From positions 1 to 64,000 of the forward strand of contig NZ_CP139709.1 of NCBI RefSeq assembly GCF_034377145.1: a stretch of DNA of 64,000 nucleotides, read 5' to 3'. The stretch comes from Sulfitobacter sp. OXR-159 (lineage in GTDB: Bacteria > Pseudomonadota > Alphaproteobacteria > Rhodobacterales > Rhodobacteraceae). The stretch's first letter is position 1; each line of letters starts with the position of its first letter. The notes beneath the pieces are model-generated. The model worked only from the letters and a program-made list of their open reading frames with translations. It did not search any database and had not been told where the DNA came from. The position numbers and the translations under genes are program-made. Shown piece by piece: positions 51,325-60,630 of the stretch.

Positions 51325-52110
51325 TCAGGTGAACTTGGAGAAATCAATAGTGTCATTCTCAAAGTGGAAAGGAACATTTCCTCTTCCTGCTTTCGTCATC
51401 AGGTCGGGATATTTACCAGCGATAGCACCCTGACGGAAGTTGGCCCACGACAGAAGATGTGCGTAGATCAAAGGCACAACGCCCTTTCGACGCAGTTCTA
51501 GGAAGGTGTCGTCAGGAAGTTCGTTTAATGCTTGCTCGTCTACCACGCGAAACCCAGTGATCTCTTTCGATTGATCTGCCTTTTTGATCGTGACTGTACG
51601 CTCAATCAAAATCCCTGAGTTCTCGAGTATTTGGACCAGCTCAATTGTGCGTGGGATCCGCTTCTGCATGGCCTGCAAAAGGGCAAATCTATTTTCCATA
51701 TGCGGTGTGAGCTTACCATCGGACGCGAAAACTTGATGGCCACTAGGGTCTTTGAAATGTGGAGCATCGGGGTCCAATACAACCACGAAGTTCTGTTTGC
51801 CCTCTTCTTGCTGTCCAGCTTTGCCCAACATGAAAGGATAGCGCCGAATATGAGCAGGAATATAGGTTGCAAGCCAACGTCCCTCATCATTGATGTAGGC
51901 GTTCTCACCCGGCTCCAACCCGAGAAGGGCGCCGGGAAGAGTGCCCTCGTTCTTGGGAAAGACAATCGGGTATTCCCGTGCAATGTCAGCCATCTCATCA
52001 AATACGATCGGCGCGAGTGTTTCTCCTTTTGCGAAACTGTAGTCATTTGTTTCGAATACACGCAGGTTGGCGTGATCGGCGAACTTCAACGGAACATGCG
52101 ATTTAAACAC
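51325..52110 (-). CDS. SapC-family protein
   Basis: The 261-residue product belongs to the SapC family (first described beside S-layer genes in Campylobacter). Features are MFKSHVPLKFADHANLRVFE, VFPKNEGTLPGALLGLEPGE, then WLATYIPAHIRRYPFMLG and the C-terminal ALNELPDDTFLELRRKGVVP and YAHLLSWANFRQ. There is no signal peptide, so it probably acts in the cytoplasm. AAGGAGG precedes the ATG. It lies directly downstream of the large surface-protein gene, with a strong terminator hairpin between them. Its molecular function is not known. Confidence 0.9.
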   Translation of the reverse strand: MFKSHVPLKFADHANLRVFETNDYSFAKGETLAPIVFDEMADIAREYPIVFPKNEGTLPGALLGLEPGENAYINDEGRWLATYIPAHIRRYPFMLGKAGQQEEGKQNFVVVLDPDAPHFKDPSGHQVFASDGKLTPHMENRFALLQAMQKRIPRTIELVQILENSGILIERTVTIKKADQSKEITGFRVVDEQALNELPDDTFLELRRKGVVPLIYAHLLSWANFRQGAIAGKYPDLMTKAGRGNVPFHFENDTIDFSKFT

Positions 52111-52133
52111 TTAAGGCCTCCTTAAATGGAAAA

Positions 52134-52155
52134 CGGGGGGGCCGAAGCCCCCCCG
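52134..52155 (-). terminator. Strong terminator or attenuator between the surface-protein gene and sapC
   Basis: CGGGGGGG (52134-52141) pairs with CCCCCCCG (52148-52155). Read on the minus strand, the stem with its CTTCGG-type loop is followed by TTTT. It would end most transcripts of the surface-protein gene while letting a fraction continue into sapC. Confidence 0.85.
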
Positions 52156-52188
52156 CATAAGGTTTTAACAGCTTAAATCCGGCGTGGA

Positions 52189-55100
52189 TTAGCCATAGAT
52201 GACGTTGAACGATGCGAAGTTTGCTGCATCGGTTGCGTCATAGGTACCCACGATGGTGATGGAACCACCGAAGTCACCCAGACCGCCTGCAAGATCTTCA
52301 ACAACGATGTCATCATCTGCGTTGATCGAGAATACCAGTTCACCAGCGCTTCCGGCGAAGCCTGTCAGGTCAAGACGATCACCTGGATCGGTGATGTCAG
52401 CGCTGACGTCGAAGTTGTTGATTTCGACTTCGGCGATTTCGTCACCAACGAAGTTGTAAACTTCGCGGGCATCTGCGTTGCCGGTGAAGTCGACATCTAC
52501 GGTCGTATCATCTTCATCAGTGGTTGCACCGATTTGGTACTCAACGAACTCACCTGCGGCGAGGTCAAAGATTGCACCAGAGGCATCTACAACAACATCC
52601 GAAGCAACTTCAGCAACGTTCAGAGTTGTGAAGCTGTCGAGGTTCCCCGCGAGGGTCACATCGGCTTCGTCACCCGAAACGATGAGGTCTACCAGCTGAG
52701 CATTCCCGACGGTGTCGCCGCCGAGAGTGATCGTTGCTGTATCACCCGCGTCTGTTCCCGCAGCAACGACTGCCGAAGTAACGTTGGTGTTGAGCAGGTC
52801 CACGTCGGCGTTATCGGTTGCGGTAACGTCGAGTGTGAACGCGCCATAGACATCCGTCAGATCGACATCAGCATCGCCGTCCTCAGCGTTGACGGAAACA
52901 GTTTCAACAGCTTCGAAACCTTCGCCATCTACCTGAGCGATCGCATCAGCGCCCTGAGTGAAGGTCCCCGGGGTCACGCCGTCCAATGTGCCGGTCGACG
53001 CGCTCGAAGCCGTTCCGAAATACGCGAGGGGATCGACGACACCTGCATTGGCCCAAGTGACGTTTACCACATTGGAGCTGTTCGATGCTTCCAGTTCTGC
53101 CAATGCGTCAAGGTCATCAGCAATGTCGGAAGCCGCGCCGGAGTCGTGGAAGCCGCTGTTTGCGCCCAGGAAAGGAACAGTCGTCGAATAGTCAGTCACA
53201 ATCACGCCACCGGGAATGCCGGAGCTGTTAAATGCGACATCGCCAGCGGATTGCGTGTTCGGATAACCGACGGAAGTACCGGTTACATCAATCTCAAAGG
53301 ACTGCGTAGCTTGGATGCCTGCGACTGCAGCAATACCCGCCCGACCTGTCATGCTCAGAGTCGCACTGGATGCAGCATTCACGTTGACGTTTTTCAGCGC
53401 GTCAAATTCGGTCGCGTCACCCAAAGCGCCAGCAGATGCGTCGAGGTTGACATTGGCATCAGAGTCGCCACCAGTGGACGTGGATGTGTTGGTCGCATTT
53501 GCTTCGATCGAAACCAGAGCATCAAGGCCGCCCGAGAGATCCAGGTCAAGATCGTCACCTGCATTGACCACAAGTGTCTCGAGCACATCACCGTTAAGGC
53601 CGCCATCGACATCAGCATCGTCTGCCGCATCGATGGTCAGGTTCGCAACACCATCAACTGTCAGCAACCCACCATCCATGTCGAAATCAGCATCATCAGC
53701 AGTGCCCGAAATGGCTTTGATGGTCAGATCGGAAACTGGGGTGTTTGCCACAGTCAGACCGTTGCCATCTGCGTCGAAGCCATCGAAGAACCAAACAGCT
53801 TCCAGATCTTCAGATACGCCATCCAAGTTCAATGTCGCATCAGCGCCAAGTTCGATTGCGTCGTCAAAAGCAACGTTCTCGACACCTGTCACGCCGCCAG
53901 TGAAGTCGATAGCGTTCAGGTCAGCATCGTCACTTACATCATTGATGTTGAGAATGTCTGCGCCTTCACCCATGTCGACCGATAGGCCACCATTCACAGC
54001 AGCTTCAGAAACAACAACGGTGTCATCACCACCCGCTGTTTCCACGCTGGTGAGATCGCCGCTGCCGCTCACGTCGAGTGTCACGTTACCTTCATAGTCG
54101 AGCGTGTCCAACGTCTGGAGGTTGGCGAAGTTGTTTCCACCTTCGAGCGCCAAGACGCCGTCGCCTGAGATGTTCAGGTTCAGGATGCCATCCGCGTCGT
54201 TTTCAAGAACGAGATAGTTGTCTTCCGACACCATGAGGTTCATGGTTTCGATCGCACCGGCCACGCCATCGATGTCGAGTGTCACGGCATCGTCTGGACG
54301 ACCAGACGTCATGGAAACGACGGTTTGCTCTGCGACAGCGATGTTATCGTAGTTGACTTCGTACTCGGAGCCATCACGAACGTTGTCGAGGCCGAGAGTT
54401 GTAGCTTCACCTACATTCTCGAGTGTAAGGTCTTGGCGCGAATTGCGGTTCCAGATCTGCTGATACCCGGTTGCACGGTCGAGATCGAGCATACCGCCGC
54501 CCAAGCCAAGTGGGCCAGAGAAAGACGTCAGGTTGTAAACTTCGACATTGCTGATCGTTGGGTTCTGGGTCGCGCCTGTACCGTTCAACTCAGCATTCAG
54601 TGTATCAACACCAGCGCCACCATCAAGGACATCGGAGCCCTGAAGGGTTTGAGCCCCAACCAGGCCGTCGATGGCTGGTGCGAGCGCTGCGTTAAATGTG
54701 TTGTCTTCGTCGTTACCAGTGAAGTCCAAGCCCGCATTGGTATCGGTAGTGAGCGTGAAGGTTTCACCAGCGGTGCCCTCGGCTACGAATGCATCTGTTG
54801 CGGCCTTTGCAGCCTCTACAGTTGCTTCGTCGCTTGTTACGCCGTTAACGGCGGCAATGGCTGCGGCTTTGGCTGCGGCGTCAAATTCAAATTCAGGAAT
54901 ATTGCCTACGTCGAGGGCAAAATCCAAACCAACTTCGACTTTGTTGTCCAGAACTGTTTTGTCGAATGTGCCGGCATCTGCGTCGTCGCGTGCGCCCATG
55001 ATGATCTCTTCGATCATGTCGGCGACAGAAACGCTACCATCCTCCAGAACGCCAGTCCAGAATTCCAGGCCTTCTGTTTCGGGGGCGCGACCGAACAGGT

Positions 55101-55332
55101 TCGCGTAGATGCTTGTAATGAACGCTGCAGGCGAGGAAACATCTGGTGTTGTCAGGTAGGGGTACAGAGCCACAGCTTCAGGCGAAGCGGCGAAATCAGC
55201 TGCGATTGTGTTGAACTCACGGCCTTCGTCAATCTGGTCAATCCAGAACTGAAGGCCTGCGGGATCGGGAGCGCGATCAAAATACCCTACATAAAGGGCT
55301 GTAATCGCATTGATTTGCGTAGAAGTTGCCAT
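52189..55332 (-). CDS. Large acidic surface protein with N-terminal DUF4214 repeats (S-layer/adhesin-like, T1SS substrate candidate)
   Basis: The 1,047-residue product starts with two DUF4214 units (residues 8-110: YVGYFDRAPDPAGLQFWIDQ and YANLFGRAPETEGLEFWTGV). A helical Ala-rich part follows (about 150-195), then about 800 residues of beta-type sequence very rich in Asp, Val, Thr and Asn and almost free of Lys and Cys. Single RTX-like patches are seen (DVLDGGAGVDTLNAEL, TGNDEDNTFNA). There is no N-terminal signal peptide, and the C-terminus (DATDAANFASFNVIYG) is uncharged, as in T1SS substrates. Calcium binding is likely from composition. GGAAAG precedes the ATG. The downstream terminator and neighbouring sapC, T1SS and glycosylation genes suggest an abundant, exported, possibly glycosylated surface layer. 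Confidence 0.85.
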   Translation of the reverse strand: MATSTQINAITALYVGYFDRAPDPAGLQFWIDQIDEGREFNTIAADFAASPEAVALYPYLTTPDVSSPAAFITSIYANLFGRAPETEGLEFWTGVLEDGSVSVADMIEEIIMGARDDADAGTFDKTVLDNKVEVGLDFALDVGNIPEFEFDAAAKAAAIAAVNGVTSDEATVEAAKAATDAFVAEGTAGETFTLTTDTNAGLDFTGNDEDNTFNAALAPAIDGLVGAQTLQGSDVLDGGAGVDTLNAELNGTGATQNPTISNVEVYNLTSFSGPLGLGGGMLDLDRATGYQQIWNRNSRQDLTLENVGEATTLGLDNVRDGSEYEVNYDNIAVAEQTVVSMTSGRPDDAVTLDIDGVAGAIETMNLMVSEDNYLVLENDADGILNLNISGDGVLALEGGNNFANLQTLDTLDYEGNVTLDVSGSGDLTSVETAGGDDTVVVSEAAVNGGLSVDMGEGADILNINDVSDDADLNAIDFTGGVTGVENVAFDDAIELGADATLNLDGVSEDLEAVWFFDGFDADGNGLTVANTPVSDLTIKAISGTADDADFDMDGGLLTVDGVANLTIDAADDADVDGGLNGDVLETLVVNAGDDLDLDLSGGLDALVSIEANATNTSTSTGGDSDANVNLDASAGALGDATEFDALKNVNVNAASSATLSMTGRAGIAAVAGIQATQSFEIDVTGTSVGYPNTQSAGDVAFNSSGIPGGVIVTDYSTTVPFLGANSGFHDSGAASDIADDLDALAELEASNSSNVVNVTWANAGVVDPLAYFGTASSASTGTLDGVTPGTFTQGADAIAQVDGEGFEAVETVSVNAEDGDADVDLTDVYGAFTLDVTATDNADVDLLNTNVTSAVVAAGTDAGDTATITLGGDTVGNAQLVDLIVSGDEADVTLAGNLDSFTTLNVAEVASDVVVDASGAIFDLAAGEFVEYQIGATTDEDDTTVDVDFTGNADAREVYNFVGDEIAEVEINNFDVSADITDPGDRLDLTGFAGSAGELVFSINADDDIVVEDLAGGLGDFGGSITIVGTYDATDAANFASFNVIYG

Positions 55333-55464
55333 GTTGTTTGCTTTCCTGCTTAATAAGCTTGCATGATGATCTTCACTAGCGATCTCTCGGCTTTAGCCTT
55401 CCGAGAACGGCAGCTTGGCCGGATCGCGGATCGATCACAAAGGCAGACCTAGCAAATTGGCAGC

Positions 55465-55501
55465 CATCGAGCAAGCTTTATGTCCAGTAAAAAGTATACC
55501 A
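55465..55501 (+). repeat. Duplicated upstream sequence of the XRE gene (copy 2)
   Basis: This copy matches 46521-46557 almost perfectly (CATCGAGCAAGCTTTATGTC, then AGTAAAAAGTATACCA). Here it precedes a broken XRE fragment and lies about 130 bases upstream of the surface-protein start on the other strand. Confidence 0.7.
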
Positions 55502-55698
55502 GCTCCTTCCATTTGGCATTATGTGTCGTGGAACTGTAGGAGCCTACCGGAAAATACCTCGGAAATTCCAGCCTGTAGCGTGAAATAAACGTGACTCGGC
55601 CCGAACCAAAGGGGTCTTTGCTGCGAATAGGAAGATGCGCAGTATGACACTGATAAGTTTTCTTCGGCTATCTTGCCGGACATGGACAATCGCACGGT

Positions 55699-55788
55699 GT
55701 TGGAGGCTGGCTAAAAGCATTGCATAAAGCAAACGGCCTGTCACAGCGCCAACTCGCAGATATGCTACATCTTCATTTCTTAGCTAGG
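55699..55788 (+). pseudogene. XRE-family regulator fragment
   Basis: One frame reads VGGWLKALHKANGLSQRQLA then DMLHLHF, matching the helix-turn-helix of the intact XRE protein at 46675 (LGVWLRTLREAQGLSQRQLA, DMLDLDY). The rest of the gene is missing or unreadable, so it is a decayed paralogue. Confidence 0.75.
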
Positions 55789-55858
55789 CTTGGGTGGAGC
55801 AAAGCTTCCAATGCCTTGCCATCCCGATTGGGCACCGGCATTTGAGCAGTAGAGAAGG

Positions 55859-57178
55859 CTAGGGTTTAGACCGCGCCATTGAGAGCATCTCCAAGCGGCT
55901 TTGCAGCTTTGGATGCAGCGCTTGAGCATGTGGCTCATTCACTCTTAAACGCAACGCCAGTTCCTGGCTCCCAGTTAAAGTAACCTCTTGGATGAAGCGA
56001 ACGATTCCCTGAGCATAAGTATCGGGCGCGTGATGGGTCTCAAAATAAGCGCGGCCTGCAGCGCCGGACGCGCCCGCAGATTTGCGATCCGCATTAAGTT
56101 TCGCAAACAGTTCTTGCAGCTGAACGGATTCGCTTTCTTGATCAATAAAATAGACCACCTCTTCGGGTAGTTCCGCATACCAGCCCTCACGGGTCACTGC
56201 GGCGGACGTTCCTGCATTCCAGATTCGCAATTGGCTGCCTGAAGCTTCACCCATGCTGGGATGACGTAGATTGAGTGCCAAATGTGTTTGCCGCAGAGCA
56301 TCTTCCAGAACAGGTTCTGGCACAAACCCATGTAGATGTACCCGATCACTCAGGTTGAGTTGATCAATTTTATTATAGATGAGATCAGGGTTCCAAAGCT
56401 TGCCCATGACGTCAAGCCGATAGTCGAAGTCCGTCGGCATCTCCGCCAAAGCATCCAGGACTTGCTCCAATCGTCTGTTCGGACCAATCCATCCAAACTG
56501 TAGAAGCCGCAAGGGGCCAGTTGAGGTTCGCATTTCCGATGGTTTGGGGCCGACCTCAAATGGAAGAGGCAGCATTTGGCAAGGGAGGTGCGGCAGCCGA
56601 TGTTGTACGGCTTCCTGCGCGATTTTGGTGTGGGTCACCACGCCGAGAGCTTTTTCAAGAACCAACTCAAAGCCAGGAATTTCTTTTGAAATAACAGAGC
56701 CTTGCTCGCTTCTGTTCATGCAAGCGCGACCGGCAGCCACGCCGGAAGAACCATGCCATTTTTCCATGCCGGCTAAGTAGGCAGAAGCTCTCCATTCACC
56801 ACCCTTAACGGCTTCGATCATCAGCTCTTGTATGGCCAAATCATGAAGAACCACGACGGAGGGTATACGCTGTGCCATGCGAAGAATGCCTGCGTGGAAA
56901 ACCCAAGAATTTCCGATATTTAGAAAGAGAACTTCAAGTCCATCTCCACTTCTGGCCGCCGTGAAGTCACGCGGCAGAACAGTGTCTGGATTAAAGCTTT
57001 TGACCGTACAATAGCGCTCTAGATCCAAATCCCATGTATCTGCATCTGTCCAAAGGATAACCTCAGCATGGCTACTGAGAGCCGGTAGGATCCGGGCCGT
57101 GTAATGGGCAATATCGGTTTCGGCCGGAGGGAGAGGGCTGATCCAATGAATGGTGGGACGGGACTGTGTCGGGGCCAT
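55859..57178 (-). CDS. Glycosyltransferase, GT4 type
   Basis: The 439-residue product starts MAPTQSRPTIHWISPLPPAE and has the GT-B arrangement. An N-terminal acceptor half contains VVVLHDLAIQELMIEAVKGG. The C-terminal half has LRLLQFGWIGPNRRLEQVLD, YRLDVMGKLW and LSDRVHLHGFVPEPVLEDAL. The usual second Glu motif is weak (HPSMGEASGSQLRIWNAGTS). The ATG shares one base with the stop of the upstream gene (TAATG), so the two are coupled. It is the last gene of the T1SS and glycosylation operon. A role in glycosylating the surface protein or a linked polysaccharide is inferred. Confidence 0.85.
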   Translation of the reverse strand: MAPTQSRPTIHWISPLPPAETDIAHYTARILPALSSHAEVILWTDADTWDLDLERYCTVKSFNPDTVLPRDFTAARSGDGLEVLFLNIGNSWVFHAGILRMAQRIPSVVVLHDLAIQELMIEAVKGGEWRASAYLAGMEKWHGSSGVAAGRACMNRSEQGSVISKEIPGFELVLEKALGVVTHTKIAQEAVQHRLPHLPCQMLPLPFEVGPKPSEMRTSTGPLRLLQFGWIGPNRRLEQVLDALAEMPTDFDYRLDVMGKLWNPDLIYNKIDQLNLSDRVHLHGFVPEPVLEDALRQTHLALNLRHPSMGEASGSQLRIWNAGTSAAVTREGWYAELPEEVVYFIDQESESVQLQELFAKLNADRKSAGASGAAGRAYFETHHAPDTYAQGIVRFIQEVTLTGSQELALRLRVNEPHAQALHPKLQSRLEMLSMARSKP

Positions 57179-59562
57179 TACAAAGCCTGCTTTGCCAAAG
57201 CCAAGAAGTCCGCTTCACTACAGGGTAACATCTGCATATTGGCCCTGCCTGTGCCAGTGAACGCGCCCACGCCCGTTTGGAAAAGCTGTAGCCGCAGCAT
57301 GCCTTTTGCCGTCCCCGCTTCAGGGGGATTGCGACGGAGGTTGAATGTCGTTTCTCCTCCTGGGGCCACGGCTTCGCCTAAGGGGAGAATGACATTGGTA
57401 TGCACCAAATAGCCTTTCTCGTTGATCCATTCGGCCAAAAGCGCTGTTGCGTGAGCGCCTGAGGCGGGCCACCATGCAGAAGATGTGTTCTGAGCCGTAA
57501 TTTGTGTAAGCCCAGTAGCGGCCTCATCCTTCGACAGCCGCAGTTTGCCCGATAGACGCGCAGGGTCTCCGTGGTAAAGACCAGCAGGGGGGGATGTGGG
57601 AGCGCCTACTTTGCGCCCCACAAACACAATTGTCTCGCCCCTCAAACTCAGGTCGTCCTCCCGCGCAATCATTAACGCCGCAGTCGCGGGATCAACGTAG
57701 TCCTCATAAACATCAGCGGTGCCCAAATAGTGGGTTTCAAATCCGGCGCCGTGGGCGAGTGCCTCAACCTCTCGAGGTGTGTATTCACGGTTGTGACGGC
57801 CATAAACGCCGCCCGTGGGGACGAATAGACCAAAGCTATAGGGCGATCGACCATCGAGCATCTTTTGGACGCCACGGTGACTGCCAACGTTGGGCGTGGT
57901 CAGAATGATATGCCCTCCGGGCCGCAACACACGCGCCGCTTGAGACAAAAAGAAGTGCGGATCGAGAGCAAGGTGCTCAAAGATTTCCATCCCCAGCACC
58001 ATGTCAAACTCAGCGTCTTCATAGGGCATGATATCGCGTTCGATATTGGCAGGGCGCAGTTCGATATCAAAATCAGGATAAGCGGGGTTGAGACTTTTAA
58101 CCGACTGCGCATAGGGATTGGGGCCCTCCCAGATCCCGCTCATCTTGGCCTCCGGCAGAGCATTGGCTACCATGGCTTCAAATGCCAAAGGCGGGAAAAC
58201 CCCTACGTCGAGTATGCTCTGGGGAGCGCAATCGATGACATGATGCAATGTGGTCAGGTAGCGCGTCCAATGCGTGCCCAGATATTGTGCCAGACCAGGC
58301 TCCACTGGGGCCGGACCAGCCCCGTCTTTAGCGGGCATGGTATCGAACGCATAGGCGCTCAAAACATCCGTGATTGAGTTGAAGGGCAAATGCGGAGCTG
58401 GGGGAGGGGCCACCGCAGCTTGAACCCGGGCGACAGCTTCCTCTGCCGGTGTTGCTGCGGCTTTTTCTTCTAGAGCTTCAATCTGTGCAGGGCCGGGGGC
58501 GGGCTTCGCTGTTTCACCGGTCAGCGTTTCCACCACATGCTCCCAAGAGATGTTCATATCTTGATAGCGTTTTAGGCCAGCTTGACCCAATGTTTCAGCC
58601 AAGCCTTTATCTTCGTAAAGGGCGCCGAAGGCTTGGGAGAGAGCCTCTGCATCCGGTGAGGCAATCAAACCCTCGCGCTGGTCCGAGACGAACTCCAAGG
58701 GTCCACCTGCATCGGTGGTTGTGATGACCGGTTTGCCAGCAAGCATTGCCTCTAACGTAATGTAGCCGAGATCTTCATCTTGGGGCGTAAAGACAATAGC
58801 GCGGGCTTGCGCATAGTAACGAACCATCGTGTCATTATCGATGCCTCCCAACCAATCGACGCGCCCAGACACACCTAAAGCAGTTGCCAAACCACGAAGT
58901 TCATCGAGATAGGCAGGGTTCTCAGGCACCCCTGCAATGACCAGACGAAGAGATCTGGGCGCTTTGGCCAATGCGCGCAGCATGAGGTCGACCCGCTTGG
59001 AGGGGTTCAACCGTCCTGGCGCGAAGAGGTAATCTCCAAAGTCCCCTTGGGTCAGCCGATCTGCGATTGGTGGCGGATGATAAAGTGGCGTGGATTGCAG
59101 TCCGAGGTACTTCTTTAGCCGCCCGGCGACATTTTGAGAGTTCGCATAGATTGGCCGCTTACTGCGTGCAAAAGTAGCGCGGTCTTCGGCCCGAATCATG
59201 TCACGCGCCATCATCCCTTCTGGCACGTCCAACAAATCAGAAGTGCCTGCATCCCACATGTCGTAGGCCTGACGGTGTTGATGGATAAGCCAAAAAACCG
59301 GATTGGGATGCCGCGCGAGATAAGCCGGGAATTTAAGCCCGATCATCATATCGATAGGGACGCCTTCCGCTTGCGATAGATCCGTCAGTTTTGCGGATAG
59401 GATGCTGTCTGTGAGTGTCTCGACCGGATACCACTTGAATGGCAAGGTGATCTCGCATGCTTCATGGCCATATTGGCGCAGCGCGTTAACCAAGCCAGCG
59501 GCATGGCGTTCTGCACCCCCCGTGACAAAGGGCACTTGCGTTCGAACCACACCCACACGCAT
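57178..59562 (-). CDS. Fused GT4 glycosyltransferase and SAM methyltransferase
   Basis: The 794-residue product has two enzymes. Residues 1-370 form a GT4 glycosyltransferase: MRVGVVRTQVPFVTGGAERH, FAPGRLNPSKRVDLMLRAL, then DEDLGYITLEAMLAGKPVIT with the E-x7-E motif. After an Ala/Pro-rich linker, about 480-700 form a class I methyltransferase with ILDVGVFPPLAFEAMV, FDMVLGMEIFEHLALDPHFF and RVLRPGGHIILTTPNVG. A final domain of about 100 residues has beta character. The start at 59562 has CAGGAGA before it and lies one base after the upstream stop; the longer start would overlap that gene heavily. The fusion suggests that addition and methylation of a sugar are coupled. Confidence 0.9.
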   Translation of the reverse strand: MRVGVVRTQVPFVTGGAERHAAGLVNALRQYGHEACEITLPFKWYPVETLTDSILSAKLTDLSQAEGVPIDMMIGLKFPAYLARHPNPVFWLIHQHRQAYDMWDAGTSDLLDVPEGMMARDMIRAEDRATFARSKRPIYANSQNVAGRLKKYLGLQSTPLYHPPPIADRLTQGDFGDYLFAPGRLNPSKRVDLMLRALAKAPRSLRLVIAGVPENPAYLDELRGLATALGVSGRVDWLGGIDNDTMVRYYAQARAIVFTPQDEDLGYITLEAMLAGKPVITTTDAGGPLEFVSDQREGLIASPDAEALSQAFGALYEDKGLAETLGQAGLKRYQDMNISWEHVVETLTGETAKPAPGPAQIEALEEKAAATPAEEAVARVQAAVAPPPAPHLPFNSITDVLSAYAFDTMPAKDGAGPAPVEPGLAQYLGTHWTRYLTTLHHVIDCAPQSILDVGVFPPLAFEAMVANALPEAKMSGIWEGPNPYAQSVKSLNPAYPDFDIELRPANIERDIMPYEDAEFDMVLGMEIFEHLALDPHFFLSQAARVLRPGGHIILTTPNVGSHRGVQKMLDGRSPYSFGLFVPTGGVYGRHNREYTPREVEALAHGAGFETHYLGTADVYEDYVDPATAALMIAREDDLSLRGETIVFVGRKVGAPTSPPAGLYHGDPARLSGKLRLSKDEAATGLTQITAQNTSSAWWPASGAHATALLAEWINEKGYLVHTNVILPLGEAVAPGGETTFNLRRNPPEAGTAKGMLRLQLFQTGVGAFTGTGRANMQMLPCSEADFLALAKQAL

Positions 59563-59563
59563 C

Positions 59564-60580
59564 TTAAGTCTCCTGCAGAGGTTTATGGCCGAGAATGGCG
59601 AGATCTTGGGCGCCAAACATGAGGTTGGCGAGCTCTGGATCGAAATTCGGCTTGGCCATAAATTCGGCGAGCTTCTCATGAGGATGCAAATGACGTGTCT
59701 CGATCGGATGAAAGCCGATGGTCTCAAATAAGACTGTCAGGACCGGGTCGGTCATGGGATTTAAGTGCGTCGGGTCATTATGAAAGGATGTGGCCCCGAC
59801 TAGAACGTTACGCACATTTGGCGTTTCAAACAGCAATAGCCCTCCTGGAGCCAGCACACGCATGGCTTCCCGGGTGATCCATAAAACTTCCTTGAAGGGA
59901 AGGTGTTCAATAAGGTGATGTGCAGTAATACATGCGACTGAATTGTCTTCAGCTGCAGTAAGGGCGCTTCGAGCATCGCCTTGCCGCGCATCCAATCCTT
60001 TATCTTGCACATCTCCGATCTGCACGGGGTTGGTATCAATGCCAATGGCCGTAATGCCAGCATCATTCAGAAGGCCGAGCCACTCCCCCCGGCCGCAGCC
60101 AATGTCCATAACGGGTTTGCCCTTGGTGCGAATAACGGCGCTTTCAACATCGGGAAGGTAGATGCGTAACCTGTTGCGGATATCAGATGTGGTGCCGCGG
60201 TATTTGTTTTCCAACTTATGATAAAAACTGTCCATGACGGCGCCAATGCCGCTCTCATTCGAGGCGGATTGATCGGCTTGTACAGAAGGCGCTTGATCGC
60301 TCCGGGTTGTGAGTAAAACCTGATCCAAGCGCCGAGAGAGCTCTACGAAGTTGCGCGCGAGCTCAGCATTGCGGGCCATCAAAGCCTGGGTATCGCTTTG
60401 TACCATTTGCTTGATACCATTGCGCAGCTGGCGTTCTCGTATCTCCCAGCTGTTAAACCGCTCCTCAATATCACGCATGTTGCGATGTGCTTCCTTGGCC
60501 ATGCGCTCGGTACGGCCAAGTTTAAAAAGTGCCGCTATATAGTTGCCAGCACGCTTAATTTTACTCACATGATTTTCCAT
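59564..60580 (-). CDS. SAM-dependent methyltransferase with N-terminal coiled region
   Basis: The 338-residue product has a helical, coiled-coil-like N-terminal part (about 1-110, AHRNMRDIEERFNSWEIRER and on). A class I methyltransferase domain follows: VMDIGCGRGEWLGLLND (motif I), IGIDTNPVQI, ITAHHLIEHLPFKEVL and VLAPGGLLLFETPNVRNVLV. It resembles methyltransferases of O-antigen and capsule clusters that cap or modify sugar chains. It follows the HlyD gene by about 50 bases and precedes the glycosyltransferase fusion by one base. Confidence 0.88.
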   Translation of the reverse strand: MENHVSKIKRAGNYIAALFKLGRTERMAKEAHRNMRDIEERFNSWEIRERQLRNGIKQMVQSDTQALMARNAELARNFVELSRRLDQVLLTTRSDQAPSVQADQSASNESGIGAVMDSFYHKLENKYRGTTSDIRNRLRIYLPDVESAVIRTKGKPVMDIGCGRGEWLGLLNDAGITAIGIDTNPVQIGDVQDKGLDARQGDARSALTAAEDNSVACITAHHLIEHLPFKEVLWITREAMRVLAPGGLLLFETPNVRNVLVGATSFHNDPTHLNPMTDPVLTVLFETIGFHPIETRHLHPHEKLAEFMAKPNFDPELANLMFGAQDLAILGHKPLQET

Positions 60581-60630
60581 CAGAACTTTTGCCTTCCCCC
60601 CAGAGTAAAATGTCTATCTGCTTTACAGTT

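Larger units (their letters stand above)
55333..55858 (-). promoter_or_regulatory. Upstream region of the surface-protein gene
   Basis: This 526-base region holds the expected promoter and leader of the minus-strand surface-protein gene, a duplicated XRE upstream sequence (55465-55501) and a broken XRE fragment (55699-55788). No intact gene is seen. Confidence 0.45.

Noticed and set aside
52189..55332. Repeats in the surface-protein gene as a possible CRISPR or tandem repeat array
   Set aside because: The repetition is compositional (Asp, Val, Thr codons), with no constant repeat unit or spacer pattern. I found no CRISPR array anywhere.
52534..55353. Long plus-strand open frames (483 and 342 codons) opposite the surface-protein gene
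   Set aside because: They are antisense shadows of a low-complexity Asp/Thr/Val-rich gene; the translations are Cys- and Ile-rich with no domain.
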